This document shows, in pieces, positions 1 through 5,968 of a stretch of DNA of 5,985 nt. The notes below the pieces were generated by a model. The model saw only the letters and a program-made list of their open reading frames with translations. It did not search any database and had not been told where the DNA came from. The position numbers and the translations under genes are program-made. Position 1 is the stretch's first letter. Every line of letters begins with the position of its first letter. This DNA is from CAYMFD01 sp964389475. Lineage in GTDB: Bacteria > Bacteroidota > Bacteroidia > Chitinophagales > Saprospiraceae. Location of the stretch: NCBI GenBank assembly GCA_964389475.1, contig CAYMFD010000159.1, positions 1 through 5,985 on the forward strand. The letters are read 5' to 3'.

Positions 1-27
1 AAAAAAGACGGTCCCTTGCGCTTGTAT

Positions 28-70
28 CGGAGATTTCGATTGCGCTGCGCTACACTCAATCACCTTGAGG
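28..70. repeat. Possible dispersed intergenic repeat fragment
   Basis: The plus strand reads TTTCGATTGCGCTGCGCTAC followed by ACTCAATCACC. This resembles the 'TTTCGACTGCGCTCAACCACC'-type sequences that recur between genes in many Bacteroidota genomes. The likeness is from memory and was not computed. GATTG (38-42) and CAATC (57-61) form a short inverted repeat. The segment contains an internal near-duplication of GCGCT. No second copy is present in this window, so repeat status rests on the resemblance alone. Confidence 0.35.
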
Positions 71-99
71 GGCGGCTGAGGTTCGAAGAACTTTACAGC

Positions 100-206
100 T
101 TATACCATTTCTGACTTAACTTTTCGCACTCTAGCTTGGTATAATGCCGATACATATTTAAAGACGCTAATGCAATTAGTGTCATCTTAAATAGTAATCG
201 GTATTA
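100..206. repeat. Long imperfect palindrome, MITE-like
   Basis: Positions 142-171 and 175-206 are an imperfect inverted repeat with a 3-base loop (GCA, 172-174). Read inward, the left arm runs TAATGCCGAT..TATTTAA..GACGCTAAT. The right arm, reverse-complemented, runs TAATACCGATTAC.TATTTAAGATGACACTAAT. The arms agree over most of about 30 positions with a few small gaps. A second, exact 8-bp inverted repeat sits just outside: TTATACCA (100-107) and TGGTATAA (137-144), the latter overlapping the outer edge of the palindrome. Transcribed in either direction, the core would fold into a long, AT-rich hairpin. It could be a small non-autonomous mobile element or a structured untranslated region. No transposase or target-site duplication is evident. 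Confidence 0.6.
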
Positions 207-239
207 GCGCGACGCCGAGAGCAAAACCTCCCTGCTCGA

Positions 240-270
240 TAGGTTTCACGAAGCAGTCCAGTTTCTTGTT
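240..270. repeat. Possible dispersed intergenic repeat fragment
   Basis: CACGAAGCAGTCCAGTTT (247-264) is very close to the 'CACGAAGCAATCCAGTTT' core of an intergenic repeat seen in many bacterial genomes, including Bacteroidota. Its usual partner text (a GTCATTGCGAGG-like segment) is not present. This looks like a diverged or partial copy. The comparison is from memory. Confidence 0.35.
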
Positions 271-282
271 AATCGTCAATAG

Positions 283-313
283 CCCCCTCTCTTCGTAAGA
301 GAGGGCGGGGGGA
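283..313. repeat. GC-rich palindromic (REP-like) hairpin
   Basis: CCCTCTCTT (285-293) and AAGAGAGGG (297-305) are a perfect 9-bp inverted repeat with a 3-base loop (CGT). It is flanked by extra C's on the left and a CGGGGGG run on the right. This layout, a CT-rich stem followed by a G-run, matches intergenic palindromic repeats common in Bacteroidota. It might also stall transcription leaving the minus-strand glycosyltransferase gene, but no T-tract follows on either strand, so it is not called a terminator. Confidence 0.5.
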
Positions 314-395
314 GAGTCCGTACACGGTCGAGGTGCTAGGTTTAATAGACATGCCTTGTTTCGCTTCACAATTCTCGTACTACCACATATACCGT

Positions 396-427
396 GCGGT
401 CCTGAGGACCGACTGAAGAAGACCGCC
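396..427. other. Compact hairpin past the glycosyltransferase stop
   Basis: CGGTCC (397-402) and GGACCG (406-411) form a perfect 6-bp stem with a 3-base loop. GCGGTC (396-401) can instead pair with GACCGC (421-426), giving a competing stem. The site starts a few bases beyond the stop codon of the minus-strand gene. It may protect the mRNA 3' end, or it may be an operator-like dyad. There is no T-run, so intrinsic termination is not supported. Confidence 0.3.
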
Positions 428-429
428 TC

Positions 430-2310
430 CTATCCCTGCAACTTAACCAGCAACTCTGCTGCCCTCTCCGTATTGCCAGCGGCTGAGTGAGCTTGGTAGA
501 GGTTTCTGAGTATGGTCTGGTTCTCTGGCTCTGCCTTGTAGACTATCTCGAAGTATTTAGCGGCATCGGCATGCTTGCCAGCAACACCGTAAGCCACACC
601 TAGTAGTCGCGAGGTCTCGAGGTCAGTAGGTGATAGGGTATTACTACGCAGTAGGTATCTGATGGCTTTCTCGATATCGTTCTCTTTTTCACCAGCCTGT
701 CGTCCAGCGTCTCGGTAGGCGATGGCCAGGTTCGTCTCTGCATCGCTAAATCCAGGATTGAGGTTGATGGCACGTTCGTAGGCCTTGATGGCACCCTCGT
801 AGTCGTTGCGGTAGTAGTTGACATTACCCAATAGCAGAGCAGGGTTAGCATAGTTGGGGTGTACCTGCATGGCTTGCTCTAGATAGGTAGTGGCCTGCTG
901 CAGTAGTGCGGTCCGTTCTGGTCCGTCCTTCATGATGGCTGCTTTGGTACTCATGGCACCACCAGCCGCATTTAGGACCTTGGCTGATTGGCTGGAGGTC
1001 TTCACATCCGTGGTAAAAAGGGTAAAGTCGTCCTTCCACACTTGATTTCTTACGACGGTCTTGGCTGCTAGAGCTATACCCACGATTGCTAGTAGGACCA
1101 GAGTCCCCTGCCTAGATCTCTCGTAACCTATCTTGAATAGTCCGTATGCTATCATAAGGCAAAAACCGACACTCGGCATAAAGACAAAGCGTTCGCTCAT
1201 ATTGGTACCTATCGGGAAGACAATGTTACTGACAATCGACAAGGTCATGAAGTAGTACAGAATCGACCAAGCTATGATAGGTGACTTACGCCAGGTCTTT
1301 GCCGCAGCCACTAGCAGTAGCACGTGAGCCACAAGTGCTAGCAAGACCTGCCAGTCAGCGAAGGTCATGATGTCTACGTGTCTAGGGTAGTAGTCATGGG
1401 TGAGTGGGTGAGGAAAGACGAGTAGCTTGAGGTAGAGACCTAGCGTAAAAAGTATGGTGGCATACTTCTCCGCCATACCGAGGGCCACATACTTTCCATC
1501 TTCTATCTTGAGGAAGGGGTTATTCATAAGTTCGTACGTCTCTCCACCGAAGTCTAGACCGAGCACCGCTGTACGTATCATTAAAAAAGCGACGGTAGCT
1601 AGTACTACAGCCAGTACGGGCCTGATCGTTTTCTTCCAAGATCGCCCTCTAGTGAGGTAGATAGACAATGGTATGATTGCCAGGTAGGTAATGGTATTCT
1701 CCTTGCTGAGTAGGCCTAAGAAGAAGATAATAGACGCTAGTACCAAGTCCTTGCGTCTGCCTGTATCGACGTATCTGATGCACATATATAGTGCCCCTAG
1801 GCTACAGAGTAGGGCCATGATCTCATCCCTGCCCTTGATATTGGCTACAGCCTCAGTATGTATGGGGTGTACCGCGAAGAGTACGGTAGCAGCCATAATG
1901 CTGTATAGTTGCCATCTAGGATCTCCTGACCGATACCATAACTGCAGCAGGGTCTTATATAGCAAGACGACCAGCAGGGCATATAGTAGTGCATTGATGA
2001 TGTGTCCGACAGCAGGGTTAGCCCCAAAAAACTGGTGCTCGATGGCGAACATAATAGGAGTAAGCGGACGGTAACGACCCCCTTTTACTAGCTTATCTTT
2101 TCCATCTTCTTTAAAAAACCCATGAAATGTGTCCTTGGTAAGTAGCCCTTTTACGCCAGAAATACCCGCCGTTGTATACATGTTATCATAGATGACAATG
2201 GCGTCATCTTGGGTGTAGTCGTGCCAAAACGTGGTGGCATATAGCAAAAAAGAGAGTAGCGCCACCCACAATGAGAACCTTGATATAGAAAAATTGCGTA
2301 TATTTAACAT
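430..2310 (-). CDS. TMTC-like membrane glycosyltransferase with C-terminal TPRs
   Basis: This is a 626-residue polytopic membrane protein with a C-terminal tetratricopeptide region. It resembles the TMTC/PMT-like GT-C family, which transfers sugars (mannose in the eukaryotic TMTCs) from a lipid-linked donor onto proteins on the outer face of the membrane. Visible features are a first membrane helix at about 13-29, followed by an acidic pair (QDD, D35-D36) at the usual catalytic position of the first external loop. The TMTC-type signature HPIHTEAVANIKGRDE lies at 148-163, a FPHPLTHDYYPR segment at 299-310 and ERFVFMPSVGFC at 373-384. Many hydrophobic helices run between about 105 and 415. TPR units follow at about 473-520, 521-560 (with a small insertion), 563-597 and 598-625. 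The length is normal for bacterial members. The ATG at 2310 is directly followed by the first helix and has no Shine-Dalgarno motif, as is usual in this phylum. The stop is TAG. The only good promoter upstream is at 2470-2500, with an intrinsic terminator between it and the gene, so expression may depend on read-through. Substrate and sugar cannot be read from the sequence. Confidence 0.85.
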   Translation of the reverse strand: MLNIRNFSISRFSLWVALLSFLLYATTFWHDYTQDDAIVIYDNMYTTAGISGVKGLLTKDTFHGFFKEDGKDKLVKGGRYRPLTPIMFAIEHQFFGANPAVGHIINALLYALLVVLLYKTLLQLWYRSGDPRWQLYSIMAATVLFAVHPIHTEAVANIKGRDEIMALLCSLGALYMCIRYVDTGRRKDLVLASIIFFLGLLSKENTITYLAIIPLSIYLTRGRSWKKTIRPVLAVVLATVAFLMIRTAVLGLDFGGETYELMNNPFLKIEDGKYVALGMAEKYATILFTLGLYLKLLVFPHPLTHDYYPRHVDIMTFADWQVLLALVAHVLLLVAAAKTWRKSPIIAWSILYYFMTLSIVSNIVFPIGTNMSERFVFMPSVGFCLMIAYGLFKIGYERSRQGTLVLLAIVGIALAAKTVVRNQVWKDDFTLFTTDVKTSSQSAKVLNAAGGAMSTKAAIMKDGPERTALLQQATTYLEQAMQVHPNYANPALLLGNVNYYRNDYEGAIKAYERAINLNPGFSDAETNLAIAYRDAGRQAGEKENDIEKAIRYLLRSNTLSPTDLETSRLLGVAYGVAGKHADAAKYFEIVYKAEPENQTILRNLYQAHSAAGNTERAAELLVKLQG

Positions 2311-2385
2311 GTTGTTGATAAAGCAGTAGAGGATTTAGCAGCTGTGTAACTAAGCTTTAATTTACAAAGGCCTAGCCACTTAAAC

Positions 2386-2419
2386 CAAAAAAGCGTAGCA
2401 TCAATTAAGATACTACGCT
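2386..2419 (-). terminator. Intrinsic terminator upstream of the glycosyltransferase gene
   Basis: On the minus strand AGCGTAGTATC (complement of 2409-2419) pairs with GATGCTACGCT (complement of 2392-2402) across a 6-base AT loop. It is an 11-bp stem with one G-U pair, followed at once by a T6 run (2392-2387). On the plus strand the same dyad has a C-A mismatch and no T-run, so the orientation is clear. No minus-strand gene precedes it in the window, which is why a short RNA is proposed. Confidence 0.8.
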
Positions 2420-2466
2420 AACTCATTTAGGCTAAGGATACATGACTTCTCAGATCCTCAATTCCG
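2386..2466 (-). ncRNA. Candidate ~80-nt small RNA or attenuated leader
   Basis: A strong minus-strand promoter (2470-2500) predicts a transcription start at about 2463-2466, and an intrinsic terminator ends the transcript at about 2386. The predicted RNA has two hairpins. The 5' one pairs TTGAGGAT (complement of 2454-2461) with ATCCTTAG (complement of 2432-2439), using two G-U pairs, and may be extended by TGA/TCA around a GAAG loop. The 3' one is the terminator. Between them is a short unpaired stretch of about 12 nt. No leader peptide is evident: the ATGs inside open only 2-3 codon frames. It may be a free small RNA, or the attenuated 5' leader of the glycosyltransferase gene, whose ATG lies about 75 bp beyond the terminator. 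I do not recognise a known RNA family. Confidence 0.5.
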
Positions 2467-2469
2467 CAC

Positions 2470-2500
2470 CAAAGATAACACACTTAATAGAATTGACAAA
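2470..2500 (-). promoter_or_regulatory. Bacteroidota-type promoter (minus strand)
   Basis: The -33 box TTTG (complement of 2497-2500) and the -7 box TATCTTTG (complement of 2470-2477) both match the Bacteroidota sigma-A consensus TTTG / TAnnTTTG exactly. The spacer is 19 bp, the usual distance. The predicted start is at about 2463-2466. It drives the candidate small RNA and, by read-through, possibly the glycosyltransferase gene. Confidence 0.8.
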
Positions 2501-2501
2501 T

Positions 2502-2535
2502 ATCAGTTTTTTAACATCTAGTATAGAAAACTGAT
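2502..2535. promoter_or_regulatory. Inverted repeat in the divergent intergenic region
   Basis: ATCAGTTTT (2502-2510) and AAAACTGAT (2527-2535) are a perfect 9-bp inverted repeat with a 16-base spacer. It abuts the -33 box of the minus-strand promoter. A further ACTGAT half-site occurs at 2573-2578, upstream of the plus-strand batA-like gene. It could be a regulator binding site serving both directions. On the plus strand the second arm runs into TTTT, so a weak terminator is a less likely alternative. Confidence 0.4.
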
Positions 2536-2591
2536 TTTCCTGTAGGGGTGGTCTTGAGGTAATAATAACGTGACTGATCGGCCAATAAGGC

Positions 2592-2599
2592 TATTTTTG
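2592..2599 (+). promoter_or_regulatory. -7 box immediately before the batA-like start
   Basis: TATTTTTG matches the Bacteroidota -7 consensus TAnnTTTG exactly and ends 7 bp before the ATG at 2607. The start site would fall at about 2603-2607, giving an mRNA with almost no leader. The -33 region is poor: CGTG at 2569-2572 is the best match at the right 19-bp distance. It is the only TAnnTTTG on this strand in the intergenic region. Confidence 0.45.
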
Positions 2600-2606
2600 T
2601 CACCCT

Positions 2607-4655
2607 ATGCAATTTTTATATCCAGCATTCCTGTGGGGCCTGCTAGCGCTAGCAATTCCCGTCATCATCCACTTATTCTCCTTTAGGAGGTTTAAGAAGG
2701 TCGCTTTTACAAATGTCAAGTTCTTACAAGAGATAAAGGAGGAGACCAGTAATCGTAGCAAGCTTAAGAATCTTTTGGTCCTCTTGATGCGCTTACTAGC
2801 TGTAGCAGCCATGGTTTTTGCATTTGCCCAGCCCTTTATACCTGTAGGTGATGGTGTCAAGACGGGCAACAATGCGGTAAGCATCTTTGTGGACAACAGC
2901 TTTTCTATGGAGGCTGGCCTTAACGAGACACCACTGCTAGAGGTGGCTAAAAGCAAGGCAAGAGATATCATCAAAGCCTACAACGATGCAGACCGATTCC
3001 AGATATTGACCCATGACTTCGAGGGTCGCCACCAGCGTCTAGTAAGTAAGGAGGATGCCATCAAGATGATCGATGATATCAAGGCCTCTGCCAGCGTACG
3101 ATCTCTAACGAGGATCCATAATAGGCAGGCACAGACAACAGACAATGGTGCAGATAACCGTATTCACTATGTACTGTCTGACTTTCAAAAAAGCATACTA
3201 CCAGCAACTATCGAGTCAGGCATGGCCATCAGTAGAGATACCTCTATAGAAATCAATATGGTGCCGATACAGTCTGTTATTGAAAAAAACCTGTCTATAG
3301 ACTCTGCCTGGCTAGAGGCACCTGTCCCACTGCTTAACCAGACCAATAAACTGCTGGTCAAAATAAGCAACTATGGCGACCAGGATATAGAAGATGTACG
3401 CCTGAGTGTACTGCGCAACGGCCAGACCAAGCCCGAGGGTACTCGCAGCCTCGCCGCAGGAGCTAGCGTAATAGATACTATCAACCTCTCCATCCTACAA
3501 CCAGGAGCTCAAGATATAACCCTACAGGTGACCGACTACCCTGTACAGTTTGATGATAATTACTACCTAACCCTCACCGTCCCTGCGGAGATCAAGGTAT
3601 TATCGATTAATCAGGTTAGCGCTAATCGCTACCTCAATGCCCTCTTCAGAGGACTATCAACATACGATCTCGTCAATCAATCTATACAGCAGCTCAACTA
3701 TGCTGACTTCGGCACCTATGATCTCATCATACTTAACGACGTATCGGATGTAAGCACGGGCCTATCGCGAGAGCTTAAGGACTACATTTCATCAGGAGGC
3801 CATGTCCTTGTCTTCCCGGCAGCTAACCGACCTGTTGCAGCCCTCAACCAGTTGCTCAGCAGCCTTGAGGCCAATACCCTGACCGAGTGGTCTACCACGG
3901 ATCGTAAGGTATCGAAAGTCAACACGCAGGAGTTCGTCTTCGATGAGGTATACGACAATACGCTAGGCAACCTCAAACTACCAGCCACAAAGGGTCAGTA
4001 CGGCGCTACTAAGTACCAGCGCAAGGGCGGGCGATCGCTCCTACAATACCGTAACGGACAGTCGATGATGACACGATACCCATATGGTAGCGGTAATCTA
4101 TACCTATGCGTCAGTCCCCTTGACGAAAATTACAATGACCTAGCACTTAATGCCGAAGTATTCGTACCTCTACTCTACAAGGCGGCTCTGAGTGGTCGTA
4201 GAGCAGTTCGACCTGCCTATGTCATAGGTGGCGGAGCTCCTATAGAAGTGGCAGACGTATCAGTGGGTGCTGATGTCGTGTTTAAGATCACAGGACAGGA
4301 GACCTCGTTTATACCCGGACAAAAGACCCTCGACGCCAAGGTACTACTCGATGTAGCAGACCAGGTCGACAAAGCTGGACTCTACGACCTAACGCTAGGC
4401 GGTAAGGTGGTGCAGAAACTAGCGTTTAACTACGACCGAATAGAGAGCAACCTGCAGATCGCTCAGAAGGAAGACCTAGTAGACCTCCTTGGTAGCCGCA
4501 TCAATGTGATAGAGGCTGGCAAAGACACCGATTTTGCCCTACTGATAGCGGAGAAGGATAGTGGCAAGCGCCTGTGGAGGTGGTTTATCATAGCAGCCCT
4601 CGTATTCTTGGGTCTAGAAACTGTCTTATTGCGGTGGATGAAGGGTGTAGAGTGA
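2607..4655 (+). CDS. BatA-domain membrane protein with vWA-like domain
   Basis: This is a 682-residue membrane-anchored protein of the BatA type found widely in Bacteroidota. The N-terminus is the family's double-transmembrane module: helix 1 at about 4-24 (ending IIHLFSFRRFKKV, a family hallmark) and helix 2 at about 55-75 (LLVLLMRLLAVAAMVFAFAQP). A von Willebrand factor A-like domain follows from about residue 90. It carries a metal-site motif DNSFS (D96, S98, S100) and a later SDF (S191-D192). A central segment at about 330-405 (YDLIILNDV, then SGGHVLVFP) looks like the glutamine-amidotransferase-like fold seen in these proteins. A last helix at 657-675 precedes a short basic tail, leaving most of the chain on one side of the membrane. 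The start is firm because the hallmark sequence begins at the ATG. It is followed by mqnC after 51 bp with no terminator between. The cellular role is not known. The Bat name comes from aerotolerance work on Bacteroides, and this protein is a distant relative, not a proven aerotolerance factor. Confidence 0.85.
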   Translation: MQFLYPAFLWGLLALAIPVIIHLFSFRRFKKVAFTNVKFLQEIKEETSNRSKLKNLLVLLMRLLAVAAMVFAFAQPFIPVGDGVKTGNNAVSIFVDNSFSMEAGLNETPLLEVAKSKARDIIKAYNDADRFQILTHDFEGRHQRLVSKEDAIKMIDDIKASASVRSLTRIHNRQAQTTDNGADNRIHYVLSDFQKSILPATIESGMAISRDTSIEINMVPIQSVIEKNLSIDSAWLEAPVPLLNQTNKLLVKISNYGDQDIEDVRLSVLRNGQTKPEGTRSLAAGASVIDTINLSILQPGAQDITLQVTDYPVQFDDNYYLTLTVPAEIKVLSINQVSANRYLNALFRGLSTYDLVNQSIQQLNYADFGTYDLIILNDVSDVSTGLSRELKDYISSGGHVLVFPAANRPVAALNQLLSSLEANTLTEWSTTDRKVSKVNTQEFVFDEVYDNTLGNLKLPATKGQYGATKYQRKGGRSLLQYRNGQSMMTRYPYGSGNLYLCVSPLDENYNDLALNAEVFVPLLYKAALSGRRAVRPAYVIGGGAPIEVADVSVGADVVFKITGQETSFIPGQKTLDAKVLLDVADQVDKAGLYDLTLGGKVVQKLAFNYDRIESNLQIAQKEDLVDLLGSRINVIEAGKDTDFALLIAEKDSGKRLWRWFIIAALVFLGLETVLLRWMKGVE

Positions 4656-4706
4656 CCCTTTAAGCCACTTGCTTGTTAATAGTAGACTTCATAAAAAGAC
4701 TATACC

Positions 4707-5849
4707 GTGGAAGTAAGAGACCTACTACAGAGAGCACTACAGAGAGACTATCTCAGCCCAGAAGAAGGGGTTTTTCTATTCGAAAATGCAGGGACGGCTC
4801 AGCTGATGTACGTCGGTCATGCTCTACGCAAGTATCACAGGCCTGACAATGTAGTCAGCTGGATAATCGACCGTAATAGCAATACAACCAATGTCTGCAT
4901 TGCTAACTGTAAGTTCTGCAACTTCTACAGACGTCCGGGGCACGAGGAGGCCTATATCACCACTATAGAGCAGTACAAGCAAAAGATCGACGAGACCTTC
5001 GCCTATGGTGGGGAGCAGCTCCTCCTCCAAGGCGGGCACCACCCTGACCTAGGCCTCGACTTTTACGTCAATCTATTTAAAGAACTCAAGACCCTATACC
5101 CTACCTTAAAGCTACATGCCTTAGGGCCCCCAGAGATTGCTCACATCTCCAAGCTCGAGCAGGCTTCTCACACCGAAGTTCTTGCAGCACTGCACGAAGC
5201 TGGCCTAGACAGTTTGCCAGGTGCCGGAGCAGAGATACTAGACGATCGGGTCAGGCGCCTCATCAGTAAGGGTAAGTGTGGCGGTGAGGAGTGGCTAGAC
5301 GTGATGCGTGCCGCCCACCAGCTCCACATTACGACCTCCGCGACGATGATGTTTGGTCATATAGAGACTAACCTAGAGCGGATGGAGCACTTCGTGAGGC
5401 TGCGTGAGGTACAGGACGAGAAGCCTGCCGATGCTAAAGGGTTTTTGGCATTTATCCCATGGCCCTTTATGGATGAAGACACCATCCTCAAGCGCATCAA
5501 GCGGGCTCGTAATACATGCACCGGTGATGAGTACGTACGTATGATCGCCATGAGTCGCATCATGCTACCCAATGTTAAAAACATCCAGTCTAGCTGGCTC
5601 ACCGTAGGCAAGAAGGTAGCTCAAACTACACTTCATGCCGGCGCCAATGACTTTGGCAGTATAATGATCGAAGAGAATGTCGTCTCGGCTGCGGGTGCTG
5701 CATTTCGCTTTACGGCTGACGGTATACAGCAGGCCATAAGAGATGCTGGCTACGAACCTCGGTTACGTAATCAGCAGTACGAATACAGAGAGGTACCCGC
5801 ACATATCAAGCAGCAAGAGTTAGATACCGCCACGATGGTCGTGGATTGA
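4707..5849 (+). CDS. mqnC: Cyclic dehypoxanthinyl futalosine synthase (MqnC)
   Basis: This radical SAM enzyme of the futalosine route to menaquinone cyclises dehypoxanthine futalosine to its cyclic spiro form in the cytoplasm. The 380-residue length fits the family. The iron-sulfur cluster motif CIANCKFC places cysteines at C64, C68 and C71 (CxxxCxxC). The glycine motif FAYGGEQLLLQGG follows at 98-110. Other MqnC-type segments are DSLPGAGAEILDDRVR (168-183), TSATMMFGHIETNLERMEHF (210-229), FIPWPF (249-254) and GANDFGSIMIEENVVSAAGA (312-331). The PGAGAEIL and GANDFGS segments favour MqnC over the related aminofutalosine synthase MqnE. The start is GTG: an in-frame TAA lies at 4692-4694 and the next ATG (4806) would remove conserved N-terminal sequence. 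No Shine-Dalgarno motif and no promoter box are seen in the 51-bp gap, so it is probably co-transcribed with the batA-like gene. The other mqn genes are not in the window. Confidence 0.93.
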   Translation: MEVRDLLQRALQRDYLSPEEGVFLFENAGTAQLMYVGHALRKYHRPDNVVSWIIDRNSNTTNVCIANCKFCNFYRRPGHEEAYITTIEQYKQKIDETFAYGGEQLLLQGGHHPDLGLDFYVNLFKELKTLYPTLKLHALGPPEIAHISKLEQASHTEVLAALHEAGLDSLPGAGAEILDDRVRRLISKGKCGGEEWLDVMRAAHQLHITTSATMMFGHIETNLERMEHFVRLREVQDEKPADAKGFLAFIPWPFMDEDTILKRIKRARNTCTGDEYVRMIAMSRIMLPNVKNIQSSWLTVGKKVAQTTLHAGANDFGSIMIEENVVSAAGAAFRFTADGIQQAIRDAGYEPRLRNQQYEYREVPAHIKQQELDTATMVVD

Positions 5850-5853
5850 GTAG

Positions 5854-5881
5854 TTTAGTCTGATTCTGCTTATTACATTTG
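5854..5881 (+). promoter_or_regulatory. Promoter of tRNA-Ala
   Basis: TACATTTG (5874-5881) matches the -7 consensus TAnnTTTG exactly. TTTA (5854-5857) is a near -33 box with a slightly short 16-bp spacer. The predicted start at about 5885-5888 gives a 7-10 nt leader for RNase P to remove. The tRNA thus appears to be transcribed independently of mqnC. Confidence 0.6.
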
Positions 5882-5894
5882 CATCTTTAAGAAT

Positions 5895-5968
5895 GGGGCT
5901 ATAGCTCAGTTGGCTAGAGTGCTTGACTGGCAGTCAAGAGGTCGGGGGTTCGAATCCCCCTAGCTCCA
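5895..5968 (+). tRNA. tRNA-Ala (anticodon GGC)
   Basis: A complete 74-nt cloverleaf is visible. The acceptor stem GGGGCTA (5895-5901) pairs with TAGCTCC (5961-5967) and includes the G3-U70 wobble, the main identity element of alanine tRNAs. The D-stem is 5904-5907 with 5917-5920. The anticodon stem CTTGA/TCAAG (5922-5926, 5934-5938) encloses loop CTGGCAG with anticodon GGC at 5929-5931. The T-stem of five G-C pairs (5944-5948, 5956-5960) encloses TTCGAAT. The discriminator base is A5968. CCA is not encoded, so it must be added after transcription. It is the GGC isoacceptor, reading GCC and GCU, not the TGC form usual inside rRNA operons. Confidence 0.97.

Larger units (their letters stand above)
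1..429. other. Repeat-rich non-coding region
   Basis: No convincing gene lies here. The only open frame of note (minus strand, 187-369, 60 codons) runs through repeat-like sequence and gives a low-complexity product with no recognisable domain. The region is made of separable pieces: a stretch at 28-70 and one at 240-270 that resemble dispersed intergenic repeats, a large palindrome around 142-206, a GC-rich hairpin at 283-313, and a compact hairpin at 396-427 just past the stop of the minus-strand gene. No clear intrinsic terminator with a T-tract follows that gene. The A6 run at 1-6 would be a T-tract on the minus strand, but I see no adequate hairpin next to it inside the window. Confidence 0.7.

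Noticed and set aside
1..40. Intrinsic terminator on the minus strand ending in the T6 complementary to 1-6
   Set aside because: No stable stem precedes the T-run within the window. Any partner arm would have to lie beyond the left edge.
187..369. Minus-strand 60-codon open frame
   Set aside because: It lies across the hairpin at 283-313 and other repeat-like sequence, its end runs into the palindrome, and the product has no recognisable domain. Such frames commonly arise by chance in these intergenic repeats.
1691..2074. Plus-strand 127-codon open frame
   Set aside because: It is antisense to the conserved core of the glycosyltransferase, including its HPIHTEAVA signature, and has no domain or promoter of its own.
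2365..2389. A separate promoter for the glycosyltransferase gene between the terminator and its start
   Set aside because: A TTTG (complement of 2386-2389) and GGCCTTTG (complement of 2365-2372) are present, but the latter lacks the TA of the -7 box and the 13-bp spacer is too short.
2600..2974. Minus-strand 124-codon open frame
   Set aside because: It is antisense to the BatA hallmark region. Its hydrophobic and serine-rich composition is what the opposite strand of membrane-helix codons produces.
5830..5844. CCACGA-TGG-TCGTGG hairpin at the end of mqnC as a terminator
   Set aside because: The stem is only 6 bp, lies inside the last codons, and is followed by mixed sequence without a T-run. 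A 6-bp dyad of this kind is expected by chance.
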